The position numbers and the translations under genes were made by a program. A stretch of 17,500 nt of DNA from the NCBI RefSeq assembly GCF_003028415.1, contig NZ_PYSV01000031.1, positions 1 to 17,500 of the forward strand. The letters run 5' to 3'. Shown piece by piece: positions 1 to 7,167 of this stretch. The notes under the pieces are model-generated. The model saw only the letters and a list, made by a program, of their open reading frames with translations, made no database searches and had not been told where the DNA came from. The stretch is from Deinococcus arcticus (GTDB lineage: Bacteria > Deinococcota > Deinococci > Deinococcales > Deinococcaceae). Position 1 is the first letter of the stretch; each line of letters opens with the position of its first letter.

Positions 1-43
1 CGATGTCCAGCTTGAACTCGCGGCGGTGGGTGCGTCCGGGCAT
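1..43 (-). CDS. IS3-family OrfA-like transposase, N-terminus only
   Basis: ATG at 43 (minus) is preceded by GAAGGAG at a 5-nt spacing. The visible residues MPGRTHRREFKLDI match the usual opening of IS3 OrfA proteins, which start a helix-turn-helix DNA-binding domain with a basic stretch followed by REFK. OrfA normally binds the terminal repeats and is fused by frameshifting to the OrfB integrase. Only 14 codons are inside the window, so the intactness of the gene cannot be judged. Confidence 0.55.
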   Translation of the reverse strand, partial: MPGRTHRREFKLDI

Positions 44-55
44 AGGGACTCCTTC

Positions 56-113
<58 letters not shown>

Positions 114-127
114 GGGGGGTCACTCCA

Positions 128-952
128 CCGGAAGCGCTTTCGATACTGCGCCTGAATGGCGGTGACGGTGCCAGTGTTGCTGGCAATGATCAAGGCTTCT
201 TCGTCTGCCGTGTAGGTCAGGACAACGTTCATCGGCTGACCGTAGACCTCGACTTGCTCGACCAGCAAACCGGCTCTGTCGGTCTGCAGACGTCCCAACC
301 AGTCCTGGGCACTCCACTCTTCTATGTGTGTATCGCGTCGGAGACGGACACAGATGGGAATGCCCTTCTGCGCCAGCCCCTGAATCCAGTCATGACCAAC
401 AAATTCTCGATCGGCGTACAGCACACGAATCTGCGACGCTGGGAGAAGACACAATGCGTCATCCATCAACGTATGACGCACTGCCGTATCGCTGCTGCCC
501 CCATGAGGCAGCAACTCGAAGAGCAGTGGGATGGCGACACCGCGCCAGATCACCGCAAGCATCAGGACATTGACGTCGGTCTGGCCGTACTTCCAGTTGG
601 TGCGATCCAGGATGAACTCGCGGGGACGCGTCTGTGGCAGCAAGGCCAGAACCACGCGAGCGACATCGGCAGGACACAATGGGTGACGATCAAAGAACCG
701 TTCCACACGGCGAATCACTGAACTGGTCTGCGCGCTTCCAGAAAAGCGCGCAGCAAGCTCTGCGTGCCGCACATCTTTGGCCTGGAGGAGTGCGAGCACC
801 ATCAGTGAGAGTAGTTCCACCTGGTTCTTGCGAAACTCCGGGAAATGCGCGGTGAAGCAACGGGTCAGTTTGGCCAGGACATCAGGAGACGCAGCTTGTT
901 CTCGCGCGTGTGAAGGATTTTTTCAAGCCTGCCGTAAAACTGTTTGTTCATA
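128..952 (-). pseudogene. IS4-like DDE transposase, interrupted and frameshifted
   Basis: The minus-strand frame from about 895 down to 128 carries IS4-type landmarks. FILDRTNWKYG includes the first catalytic Asp, VLYADREF the second Asp, and it ends in QYRKRFR, the start of the Y-(2)-R-(3)-E signature. The catalytic Glu and the C-terminal quarter are missing because the IS3-like end begins at 127. The N-terminus also looks broken. No good start exists in this frame, but ATG at 952 opens a 28-codon peptide (MNKQFYGRLEKILHTREN...) that ends in another frame at 866, where AKLTRCFTAHFPEFRKNQVE begins in the main frame. A small indel near 880-900 would join them. The longest in-frame start is GTG at 820. 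The protein cannot be active. Confidence 0.8.
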
Positions 953-1064
953 AGCGTCTGAGGCAAATGCGGATACGGTGTGATGGCGCGGGTGGACGAG
1001 CGCAGGAAAAGGCAGCTGCAGATGTGCGGCCCACCAAAGCAACGCCTCTCGTTAGGCTGAAGTG

Positions 1065-1568
1065 ATGAGGTCCCTATTCCTTGCACTTCTGATGATCCCA
1101 CTGGTGGGATGTACGCGAGCCAACACCATTGAGGGGGAGCGGAGCTTTCAGTATGAAGGTGGTCTGCATCAACCTGGACGACAGGTGTACAAGGAGACCC
1201 CACCGGTGGGTGGCGTGCACCACAGCAGTTGGCAACACTGCGGCATCTATGACCGACCGCTCTACAATGAACACGCTGTACACAGCATGGAACATGGCGC
1301 GGTGTGGGTCACCTATCGCCCTGACCTCAGCAAGAATGATCTGGAGACACTCCAACAATTGGTTGACGGGCACAGCTATGTCCTCCTGAGCCCCTACCCA
1401 GATCTGCCCGCGCCGGTGGTGATCAGTGCCTGGAACCGGCAACTTCAAGTCAATCAAGCCGATGACCCACGGCTCCAACTTTTCCTGAACAAGTACGAGC
1501 AGGGGACACAGGCGCCAGAACGTGGGGCGCCCTGCATCGGGCCTGAGAGCACATCTGAAACCCAGTAA
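1065..1568 (+). CDS. DUF3105-family lipoprotein
   Basis: A 167-residue predicted lipoprotein. It has a short hydrophobic signal followed by the lipobox LVGC, with the acylated Cys at residue 16. It should be anchored in the membrane facing outward. The body matches DUF3105: TPPVGGVHHSSW, then VHSMEHGAVWVTY and a later ISAWNRQL. The several His residues around VHSMEHG could bind metal, but the family function is unknown. DUF3105 genes are often found near DUF305 genes in actinobacteria (my recollection), and a DUF305 gene lies 3 kb away here. ATG at 1065 was chosen; a GTG directly before it (1062) would add one residue. No strong ribosome binding site is seen. The gene stands alone, with IS remains upstream. 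Confidence 0.8.
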   Translation: MRSLFLALLMIPLVGCTRANTIEGERSFQYEGGLHQPGRQVYKETPPVGGVHHSSWQHCGIYDRPLYNEHAVHSMEHGAVWVTYRPDLSKNDLETLQQLVDGHSYVLLSPYPDLPAPVVISAWNRQLQVNQADDPRLQLFLNKYEQGTQAPERGAPCIGPESTSETQ

Positions 1569-1669
1569 TTACAGGAGTCCGGGCCTCAGATAGGCATCAG
1601 AGAAACTGTCGGGTACTGAGCCTGCTGACTGCCGTCCTCATTTTTAATCGCAACAAAGACGCAACATCA

Positions 1670-1950
1670 GTGGTGAAAAAAGTGATCGAAAGCATGCGGA
1701 GTCACCAGCAGTACGCCAAAGATATTGCGATCGACGAGCAACGACGAATACTGCAGTTCCAATTCCGACACTGTCAGGATGAGGAAGTCCATGTGGATAT
1801 TGCCGTACTTGTCTATGATCTCTAGATTATGACTATCTACGAAAAACACAAGCGCCGTGCCGATCTGCTCTCCTGATCAAGAACCAATCCCAAGACCGCA
1901 GCGTCGACGTCAAAGTCATCCAAATCAAAATCATCAACAGCGTGTGTTGA
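1670..1950 (+). pseudogene. Possible small gene broken by a frameshift; otherwise empty region 1569-1952
   Basis: This AT-richer gap between the lipoprotein and the nuclease has no clear intact gene. A 51-codon plus-strand frame (GTG 1670 to TAG 1825) reads like protein, for example VKKVIESMRSHQQYAKDIAI and VHVDIAVLVYDL. Another frame then continues to a TGA at 1950 with LLIKNQSQDRSVDVKVIQIK, ending 3 nt before the convergent nuclease gene. A 15-codon ATG peptide (1829-1876) lies between them. One frameshift near 1820-1870 would join the two parts into a protein of about 90 residues. No family is recognised and no ribosome binding site precedes 1670, so this could be noise. Confidence 0.25.
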
Positions 1951-1952
1951 AT

Positions 1953-3131
1953 TCAGCTGATATCAGCTGCGTGATCTTGCGCAAATTTGGCGTTCTTAAA
2001 ATAAGATATTCGTTTTTCCGGATCAGGCAGGAGAGTCCGGTTCTGCTTGTGCCGATCTTGAAACTCAAGGAGGTAGCTGAATTCCTCTGGGAAGAGTCGT
2101 CCCTCTGCCGTGACCTGAATATAGAGAATTGGACAGTCGTGGGCGAGATCGCCCTTCTCCACGAGGCCCACAATGCTTTCGAGGGGGAGGCGCGCCATCG
2201 TGACGTATTCGGCCCTTGCCGCTCGCGGCACTGCCTCTTCCCAGACCCGGTACCAGCGGCTCGTCTCAGGGGTGCGGACGCTCGGTGGACCACCATACAG
2301 TTGCTCACGAATGACCGGAACCTCACCCTCTTCCAACACGTCCCACTCGCCCGTTTGATCATCCGCATACGCCAGGTGCCGCGCCACTTCAAGCACCAGG
2401 AAGTGCTGTGGATGCATGAGCTTGACTCTAAAGATGCCCCACGGCTGAGCGGTCTCGAAATCTGGCACCTCGTCCATGAGAGGGTAGTCCTGGCAGTCCG
2501 CATCCAGCAGCAGGACGTCTTGCCCAATGACGCCGCGCTCACTGTCGAGAGCGCGCAGAATTCGTTTGCGCCAGGTCAGGAGGGATCTCAGTTCATTCTG
2601 CTTGGAGCGCTTTCGCGTCTGCAGGCTGATGCCAAAGTAAGCGAACAGCAGATGATCATTCTTCGGCTGAAACAGCATGTCCTCCAGCTCCGCTTTTCCC
2701 CAGAGATGGAATTCCTGCACCCCAGTGCCAATCAGGGCGGCGCGGAACGCGTCATAGGCTTTCTTGCTGAAGTCACAGGCCGCTGCGAGGATGAACCCAT
2801 ATGGCACTTCTGGCCCCGGCACACTCTCCTCGACATACCGCCGGACCTGCGCGGGGCCAATACGTTTTTCCCGCTTGCACTGAAGAATCCACAGCCGCCG
2901 TGAATCCACGAGAAGGGGAAGGTCCTCTTCGTCGGCCTCTTCAAATGAGGGAACGATGCCTTGCTCAAACGCCCGGATATCGATGCCGTCATCTGCGCCG
3001 CCCCGGCCAGTGGCCTCGATGCTGGCCCAGGGCCGGTAATCGTAGGCCAGCTGCCGCACCAGATCTTCAAAACGGTGCGGCTCCAGATCTTCAAAGTGCA
3101 GGGGATTCAGGGTGCGAGTGGCGCGCGCCAT
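1953..3131 (-). CDS. Mrr-like PD-(D/E)XK restriction-endonuclease-fold protein
   Basis: A predicted 392-residue DNA-cleaving enzyme. The first 100 residues show an Mrr-type nuclease core: HRFEDLVRQLAYDY (Glu22), a Gly-rich turn then DDGIDIRAF (Asp51), and LWILQCKRE, the Q-x-K strand (Gln84, Lys86). YGFILAAACDFSKKAYDAFR follows, a segment often seen after this core in stand-alone nucleases of defence islands. The last 220 residues are not recognised. They contain PKNDHLLFAYFGISLQTRKR and several Trp-rich blocks, and may be the recognition or effector domain. No methyltransferase or ATPase partner is next to it, so it may be a type IV-like (modification-dependent) enzyme or an orphan. Start choice is uncertain: ATG 3131 begins just before the fold, ATG 3146 is also possible, and the frame stays open to 3359. 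No clear ribosome binding site was found. Confidence 0.75.
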   Translation of the reverse strand: MARATRTLNPLHFEDLEPHRFEDLVRQLAYDYRPWASIEATGRGGADDGIDIRAFEQGIVPSFEEADEEDLPLLVDSRRLWILQCKREKRIGPAQVRRYVEESVPGPEVPYGFILAAACDFSKKAYDAFRAALIGTGVQEFHLWGKAELEDMLFQPKNDHLLFAYFGISLQTRKRSKQNELRSLLTWRKRILRALDSERGVIGQDVLLLDADCQDYPLMDEVPDFETAQPWGIFRVKLMHPQHFLVLEVARHLAYADDQTGEWDVLEEGEVPVIREQLYGGPPSVRTPETSRWYRVWEEAVPRAARAEYVTMARLPLESIVGLVEKGDLAHDCPILYIQVTAEGRLFPEEFSYLLEFQDRHKQNRTLLPDPEKRISYFKNAKFAQDHAADIS

Positions 3132-3572
3132 GCCGTATTGGAGCATGAGGTGGGGGCGCCCGCCCACGCCGGCAAGGCCCAGGTGAACAGGCCACCACGT
3201 GACATGCCAACAGTGAATGTTGTGCCTGTTGACGATCCGCCTTGTGCGGCCTTCAGTGCCCTGTGCGCTGGCAGATCGCGTCTCGTGACAGCGCCCGACA
3301 CGCAGGCCGATGTCTTGAGCTGGGCTGAGACCGCGGCAGAGCACGCGCTGAAGGGCCACTCCCCCAGTTGAGAGGCGCCGGGCTCCCCACCCACCGTCCA
3401 GTCGCCCAGCCGCGCGCGCTGCAATGAATAGGTTTCCACTAGTGAGCCGCCTGACTGGTGATCAAGCCGTGGGCACCAGACCCAAGGGTAAGCGCTTGAA
3501 ACGCTGCGCGCCCCACACACCTTTTTCCACATGGGCGTACACTGCAGGGACACCGCAAGGGGGTGAGCAAGC
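3132..3572. other. Intergenic region with one doubtful small ORF
   Basis: No recognised gene lies between the nuclease start and the toxin-like pair. A plus-strand frame from ATG 3204 to TGA 3371 would encode 55 residues (MPTVNVVPVDDPPCAAFSAL, later LVTAPDTQADVLSWAETAAE). It has no ribosome binding site and no known family, and it is the tail of a long frame antisense to the nuclease. The last bases before 3573 carry GGGGGTGAG, the likely ribosome binding site of the next gene. No convincing promoter was found. Confidence 0.35.
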
Positions 3573-3878
3573 ATGACCATCAAGATTCGGCTTCGGGGCA
3601 AACACAAAGCGGTCCGTGGCACCCTGCTCCGCCTGACCACACGTGAGGCCCGGCAGCTGCAGCGGCGCGCCCTTCTGGCCCCTGTGATCCGTTTGCCGTT
3701 CGCCCAGGGCTTTTCGCTGGGAGGCGGCACCCTCCACCGACACCCAGGCAACACCCAGATGTTCACGAGCCCAGACCTACTGCTGAGCGAACCTTACGAC
3801 TGGGGGCCGCAGGGGCGGCCGGCGGTCAAGCCGTTCCGGTACGTGCCTGGGCAGGGCTGGGACATGGGTGAGGATTGA
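3573..3878 (+). CDS. Unrecognised 101-residue protein upstream of a MazF-type toxin; candidate antitoxin
   Basis: ATG at 3573 follows GGGGGTGAG with 7 nt between. The protein has a basic N-terminal half (MTIKIRLRGKHKAVRG, then LTTREARQLQRR). Its C-terminal tail is rich in Gly, Pro and aromatic residues (PYDWGPQGRPAVKPFRYVPG), with an acidic end. It matches none of the usual MazF antitoxin types that I know: no AbrB-like strand pattern, ribbon-helix-helix or Phd fold is visible. Its stop overlaps the toxin start (TTGA), so the two are translationally coupled in antitoxin-first order. A role as antitoxin, with the basic part binding DNA or RNA and the tail binding toxin, is inferred from position alone. 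Confidence 0.6.
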   Translation: MTIKIRLRGKHKAVRGTLLRLTTREARQLQRRALLAPVIRLPFAQGFSLGGGTLHRHPGNTQMFTSPDLLLSEPYDWGPQGRPAVKPFRYVPGQGWDMGED

Positions 3879-4243
3879 CGTACCCCGCCCCCCTGGGTGT
3901 GGTGCTGGAAGTGAACTTCGCGGCGCACCAGCCGAGTGGCACGGAACAGTCCGGCTTCCGGCCCGCCCTGATCGTGGCGGTGCCGGATTTTGTTGCCGCG
4001 CCCCGCTTTCCCGGCCTGCTCGTCGTGCCCTTTACGTCCCGCATCCAGCACTTCACCGGGCGCCGCGCCGCGCTGTACCCCCTGTACCAACGCGGATGTG
4101 GTGGCCTCTCGCGCGACAGCGTCGCCCTGACCGATCAGCTGCGGTACGTGGATCAGGCGCGCATCACCGGCCGACTCGGCCGACTGACCGAAGCGGAGTT
4201 CGAGCCAGTCCGGCAGGCCCTCAGGGGCATGTTCGTCCTGTAA
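3875..4243 (+). CDS. MazF/PemK-family endoribonuclease toxin
   Basis: A 122-residue protein with the PemK/MazF layout. It has an N-terminal strand (LGVVLEVNF), the loop SGTEQSGFRPALIVAV with the conserved Arg-Pro pair (29-30), then LLVVPFTS (Thr54 in the catalytic region), and finally LSRDSVALTDQLRYVD and ITGRLGRL. Members usually cut mRNA at short sequence motifs and are neutralised by a co-expressed antitoxin. TTG at 3875 is the chosen start because it overlaps the upstream stop and GGTGAGG lies just before it. Length fits the family (about 110-120). A 15-bp hairpin follows the stop at once. Toxic activity is inferred. Confidence 0.85.
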   Translation: MTYPAPLGVVLEVNFAAHQPSGTEQSGFRPALIVAVPDFVAAPRFPGLLVVPFTSRIQHFTGRRAALYPLYQRGCGGLSRDSVALTDQLRYVDQARITGRLGRLTEAEFEPVRQALRGMFVL

Positions 4244-4245
4244 CG

Positions 4246-4286
4246 CACAAGGCGACCGGCTGATCGTCCATGCCGGTCGCCTTGTG
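4246..4286. terminator. Bidirectional terminator between mazF-like gene and DUF305 gene
   Basis: A perfect 15-bp inverted repeat (4246-4260 with 4272-4286) encloses an 11-nt loop. It starts 3 nt after the toxin stop and ends 8 nt before the DUF305 stop. The two genes converge here, so one hairpin probably serves both. The following T tract is weak on both sides. Confidence 0.8.
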
Positions 4287-4294
4287 GCCCTGCC

Positions 4295-4945
4295 TTAATG
4301 CGCTCTGAGCCACCCCTGGAAGTCGTGCATTTCGCCCGCCTGGGCGGTGATGATCTTCTCCGCGAGCTCTAACACGAAGGGGTCCTGCGTCCGCTGCAGG
4401 GCCAGGTTCGATTTCTCGTTGGCGGCCGCGTGGTGCGGAAGCATGCCTTCCAGGAACGTACGTTCCGGCATGCTTGACGCGCGGATCATGGCGGGCATGT
4501 CCATCATGCGGTTCATCTGCACCATGCGCGCCATTACCGCCTGATTCGGCCCGCCGTACGCGCGCAGCTGGGCCTGCATCTCAGCAATCTCGCGCGTCTG
4601 GTCCGCGATGATCTGGGTCGCCCACGCGCGCACCTGTTCATCCTTGGCGCGCTCCAGAACGGCGCGGCTGCTGTCGATGGCGCTCTGGTGGTGCGGAATC
4701 ATCATGGACATGAACGCCCGCTCGAAGGACCGCCCACTCAACCGGGCGAGGTCACTGATCATCGGCATCATCATCATGCGCATGTCCAGTTGCATCTGCA
4801 GCCCCATCTGGGATAGCCCCGGCACAGACGCTGAAGGCGTCATCGGCATCGTCATGTGGGTCATGCCGGGCATGGCCATGTCCATTCCACCGGCCTGGGC
4901 GGAGCTCAAGGTCAGCAGGGCAGCGGTCAACAGCATGCGCTTCAT
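4295..4945 (-). CDS. Secreted Met-rich protein with two DUF305 domains
   Basis: 216 residues. A signal peptide (MKRMLLTAALLTLSSAQAGG) exports it. A Met/His-rich segment (about 21-62) follows, with 16 Met, including four in a row; such segments bind Cu(I) in periplasmic copper proteins. Two ferritin-like DUF305 repeats come next, each with the signature His pair: MMIPHHQSAID (His85-His86) and GMLPHHAAANEKS (His171-His172). DUF305 proteins are widespread near copper and other metal resistance genes, but their exact role is not settled. The start overlaps the stop of the upstream Cys-rich gene by 4 nt (ATGA), so the two are translated together. A role in binding or buffering extracytoplasmic copper is inferred. 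Confidence 0.85.
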   Translation of the reverse strand: MKRMLLTAALLTLSSAQAGGMDMAMPGMTHMTMPMTPSASVPGLSQMGLQMQLDMRMMMMPMISDLARLSGRSFERAFMSMMIPHHQSAIDSSRAVLERAKDEQVRAWATQIIADQTREIAEMQAQLRAYGGPNQAVMARMVQMNRMMDMPAMIRASSMPERTFLEGMLPHHAAANEKSNLALQRTQDPFVLELAEKIITAQAGEMHDFQGWLRAH

Positions 4946-5358
4946 GCGTTCACGCTCCCCAGTAGCGCCTGACAGGCCTGCTCACAACGTCGGCAGCTCT
5001 CGGCGCACACGGCGCAGTGCGCCATGTTCATCTCCTGCGCGTGCCGCTCGCATTCCTCGGCGCACGCCTGACACGCGCGCAGGCAGGCCTCCAGCTGCGC
5101 CTGCAGGACCTGCGCGTCGCCTTGCCCAGATGACGCGAGCACCTTGGCGGTGGCCTGACAGACAGCGGCGCACTGCGTATTCAGACTGACGCAGTGCGTG
5201 AGGTGGTGCAGGTGTTCGTGTTCACTCAGGCACGCGTCGGCGCACAGCGAGCACACCGCCTCGCACTCCAGGCATGCTTGCAGGCAGGTGGCGAGCAGGG
5301 CGGCGTCCATGGAACTGGCCTTGGGGTGGGTGTTGAGCATGCGGGTGAGGGTGTCCAT
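4942..5358 (-). CDS. Cys-rich four-helix copper-storage-like protein (DUF326/Csp family)
   Basis: 138 residues with 18 Cys, many spaced 3-4 apart along helices (CLQACLECEAVCSLCADAC; CLRACQACAEEC; CAVCAESCRRCEQAC). This is the pattern of copper storage proteins, in which Cys line the core of a four-helix bundle and hold many Cu(I) ions. A His-rich patch (HEHLHHLTH) sits at a bundle end. No signal peptide is seen, so a cytosolic Csp3-like store is most likely. The start at 5358 was chosen because GGAGG lies 6 nt upstream; the frame extends to 5403 without support. It is first in an operon with the DUF305 gene. A repeat element at 5432-5466 lies upstream and may regulate it. Confidence 0.85.
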   Translation of the reverse strand: MDTLTRMLNTHPKASSMDAALLATCLQACLECEAVCSLCADACLSEHEHLHHLTHCVSLNTQCAAVCQATAKVLASSGQGDAQVLQAQLEACLRACQACAEECERHAQEMNMAHCAVCAESCRRCEQACQALLGSVNA

Positions 5359-5431
5359 CGGGGGCCTCCAGGGCGTGAAATGACGCGGGACCACGGTGGT
5401 CACGCGGCCCTCCCGGGGGAGAGGGCGCTTT

Positions 5432-5466
5432 CACCCTGGGCCGCGCGTGTTCAGCTTCTGTAAAGT
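5432..5466 (-). promoter_or_regulatory. Shared 7-4-7 direct-repeat element upstream of the csp-DUF305 operon (site 1)
   Basis: On the plus strand two 7-mers, GTTCAGC (5449-5455) and GTAAAGT (5460-5466), are separated by TTCT, giving 11-bp spacing as in OmpR/PhoB-type response-regulator sites. On the minus strand it reads CTTTACAGAAGCTGAACACG and continues to AGGGTG at 5432. It matches the element before lnt at the same positions. It lies about 75-105 nt before the csp start. Confidence 0.45.
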
Positions 5467-5532
5467 TGAGGGCGCGCCTCAAGAAACGCTGAAGGAGTAG
5501 GGCTATGCGCCTTCCCTCTCCACGGGCGCCGC

Positions 5533-6171
5533 TCAGTACAGGCCCATGGGGTTGATGACCTTGCCGTCCACCATCACGCGGAAGTCCAGGTGCGGCCCCG
5601 TGCTGTTGCCGGTGCTGCCCACCCGGCCGATCACCTGCCCGGTCTCCACGGTCTGACCCACCTGCACGAGGTTGGCGCTGTTGTGGCTGTAGCGCGTCGT
5701 CATGCCGTCCCCGTGGTCCAGCACGATCGTCCAGCCCCAGCCAGTCCGTGCATCAAACTGGGACTCGGTCACGCGACCCCCACGGGCCGCCACAAACGGT
5801 GTCCCGGTTGGTGCCGCCAGATCCAGGCCCAGGTGCGCGGGCGAATACGGGCTGGTCAGCCGGCCCTGCACGGGCAGCACGGCGGTCACGCGGATGCCCG
5901 CAGGCCGCACGGTGGCCCCACCTGTGGCGGTCACGGTCGCCGCGCGGGTGGTGGCAGACCGATCTGGCAGCTGCAGCACCTGCCCCACCTTCAGGGCCAG
6001 TTGCGGATTCAGGCCCTTGTTCTTCGCCAGCAGCGCCTCCAGACTCACGCCCTGGCGCCGGGCAATGCCGTACAGCGTGTCGCCGGGCTTGACCGTCACG
6101 GTCGCAGCGGTGGAGAAACTCAGGGCGGCGAGGCCCAGGGTGAGGAGCAAAGAACGCCACATCCGGGCCAC
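5533..6171 (-). CDS. Exported LysM plus M23 (LytM-type) cell-wall peptidase, altered HxH motif
   Basis: 212 residues. A signal peptide (about 1-23) is followed by one LysM peptidoglycan-binding domain ([17 protein letters not shown] to VGQVLQLP, 25-69), a Thr/Ala linker, and an M23 domain (100-212). Visible zinc and catalytic positions are His113 and Asp117 in HLGLD, His163 in YSHNS, and His194 in GPHLDF. The usual GPHLHF motif has a second His, which binds zinc; here it is Asp196. The enzyme may use Asp as a ligand, or it may be a non-catalytic LytM activator. GTG at 6171 was chosen since it sits at the same place in the upstream repeat element as the lnt start; ATG 6162 is also possible. 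The gene is monocistronic. Confidence 0.85.
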   Translation of the reverse strand: MARMWRSLLLTLGLAALSFSTAATVTVKPGDTLYGIARRQGVSLEALLAKNKGLNPQLALKVGQVLQLPDRSATTRAATVTATGGATVRPAGIRVTAVLPVQGRLTSPYSPAHLGLDLAAPTGTPFVAARGGRVTESQFDARTGWGWTIVLDHGDGMTTRYSHNSANLVQVGQTVETGQVIGRVGSTGNSTGPHLDFRVMVDGKVINPMGLY

Positions 6172-6203
6172 CGTACCGGCGGTTTATAAAGTTTCTGTAA
6201 AGA
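6169..6203 (-). promoter_or_regulatory. Shared 7-4-7 direct-repeat element before the first M23 gene (site 2)
   Basis: Plus-strand 7-mers ATAAAGT (6186-6192) and GTAAAGA (6197-6203) are separated by TTCT. On the minus strand, CTTTACAGAA begins at 6202 and the GTG start codon (6171) falls 31 nt later, the same offset as in the lnt element. TATAAA at 6188-6183 (minus) could serve as a -10 box, implying a very short or absent leader. Confidence 0.45.
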
Positions 6204-6270
6204 TTTGATGACCGCGCGGACCATTAAGGCCCGGGCGAACACAGGCGACCAAGCCCCACTGCTGCGGTCC

Positions 6271-7167
6271 TCAGCCGCCCGATTGTCCCACCGCTCTGCC
6301 AGCCAGGGTGCGGAAATACTGCAGTTCCTTGCTGCGCGGAAACGCCTGCAGGGCCCGCTGCGTGACGCTCAGGGTCCGGCTGTGCCGTCCCGCCTGCGTC
6401 CAGGCCTCGAACGCTTCCTGGCGGTACAGGTAGTACATGGTGGGCACCCCCAGGTTCACGGCCCGCTCGAAGTAGTCCGACGCCAGCGCGGCATTGCCCA
6501 GGCGCAGGGTGGCCTTGGCCAGCCCCCACCAGGCGTACGGGTCACGCGGGCGCGCTTTGACATCCTGCTCCCCATGTGCCCGGAGGTGCTGCCAGTTCGC
6601 GGCCGCGCTGTAATCGCTGCCCAGAAGGCGCTGCACCTCCCCAGCCCTTGCGGGGGGAAACGCCACCAGGTACTCCCCGTTGTAGTACGCCCAGAGCTCG
6701 GCGAGCCGCTGGGCACTGAGCCGCAGGGACGGCCCGAGCAGCGGATCACTGATCAGAAACTGGCCCGCGCTGTACCCGTACACCGTGCGGAAATGCGCCA
6801 CGTTGCTGCCCCGCTGGAGCCGCTGCTGGAGCACCACCGGAAACCCCGCCGCCACCAGTGACCGCAGCAGTTCGGCGTCCCCGGCGTAGCGGATGACGCT
6901 CTGCAGCCCCACGCGGCCCAGGTAGCTGGCCAGCTCAAGACTCGTGACCTGCGGATCACCCGGGTAATCCTTCATCACGGCGGCCGCCTGCGCCTGCGTG
7001 ACCGAGGCGCCGTAATACCCCAGCAGGGTCATGGCGGTCACCGGCGCGCAGTTGTTCAGCGCCTGAAAGTCATGCCGGATGTTCTTCAAGGTCACGCTCG
7101 CGGGCTGGGCGCTGGCCACGCTCCAGCTCCACCCCGCCCCCAGGATCAGCCACCAGCGACGCGTCAT
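6271..7167 (-). CDS. Exported C39-like cysteine peptidase with helical-repeat C-terminus
   Basis: 298 residues with a signal peptide (MTRRWWLILGAGWSWSVASA). The papain-like C39-type fold is seen as HDFQALNNCAPVTAMTLLGY with the nucleophile Cys40, then NVAHFRTVYGYSAGQFLISDP with His125 and Asp141. An upstream Asn39, rather than the usual Gln a few residues earlier, may shape the oxyanion hole. Residues about 185-290 look like two or three TPR-like helical pairs (DPYAWWGLAKATLRLGNAAL, FEAWTQAGRHSRTLSVTQRA). C39 domains of this single-domain type occur in exported proteins; the substrate is unknown, and no bacteriocin or ABC transporter is near. The ATG at 7167 has only a weak GGGG upstream. The gene is flanked by a 100-bp gap and the M23 gene but has separate transcription signals. 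Confidence 0.75.
   Translation of the reverse strand: MTRRWWLILGAGWSWSVASAQPASVTLKNIRHDFQALNNCAPVTAMTLLGYYGASVTQAQAAAVMKDYPGDPQVTSLELASYLGRVGLQSVIRYAGDAELLRSLVAAGFPVVLQQRLQRGSNVAHFRTVYGYSAGQFLISDPLLGPSLRLSAQRLAELWAYYNGEYLVAFPPARAGEVQRLLGSDYSAAANWQHLRAHGEQDVKARPRDPYAWWGLAKATLRLGNAALASDYFERAVNLGVPTMYYLYRQEAFEAWTQAGRHSRTLSVTQRALQAFPRSKELQYFRTLAGRAVGQSGG

Noticed and set aside
1857..2903. 348-codon plus-strand frame opposite the nuclease
   Set aside because: Antisense shadow of a well-supported nuclease gene, with no ribosome binding site or known domain.
5222..5434. Leaderless GTG frame at 5434, placed like the lnt and M23 starts
   Set aside because: It overlaps the Cys-rich gene in another frame with a Pro/His-rich product; the csp start with GGAGG is far better supported.
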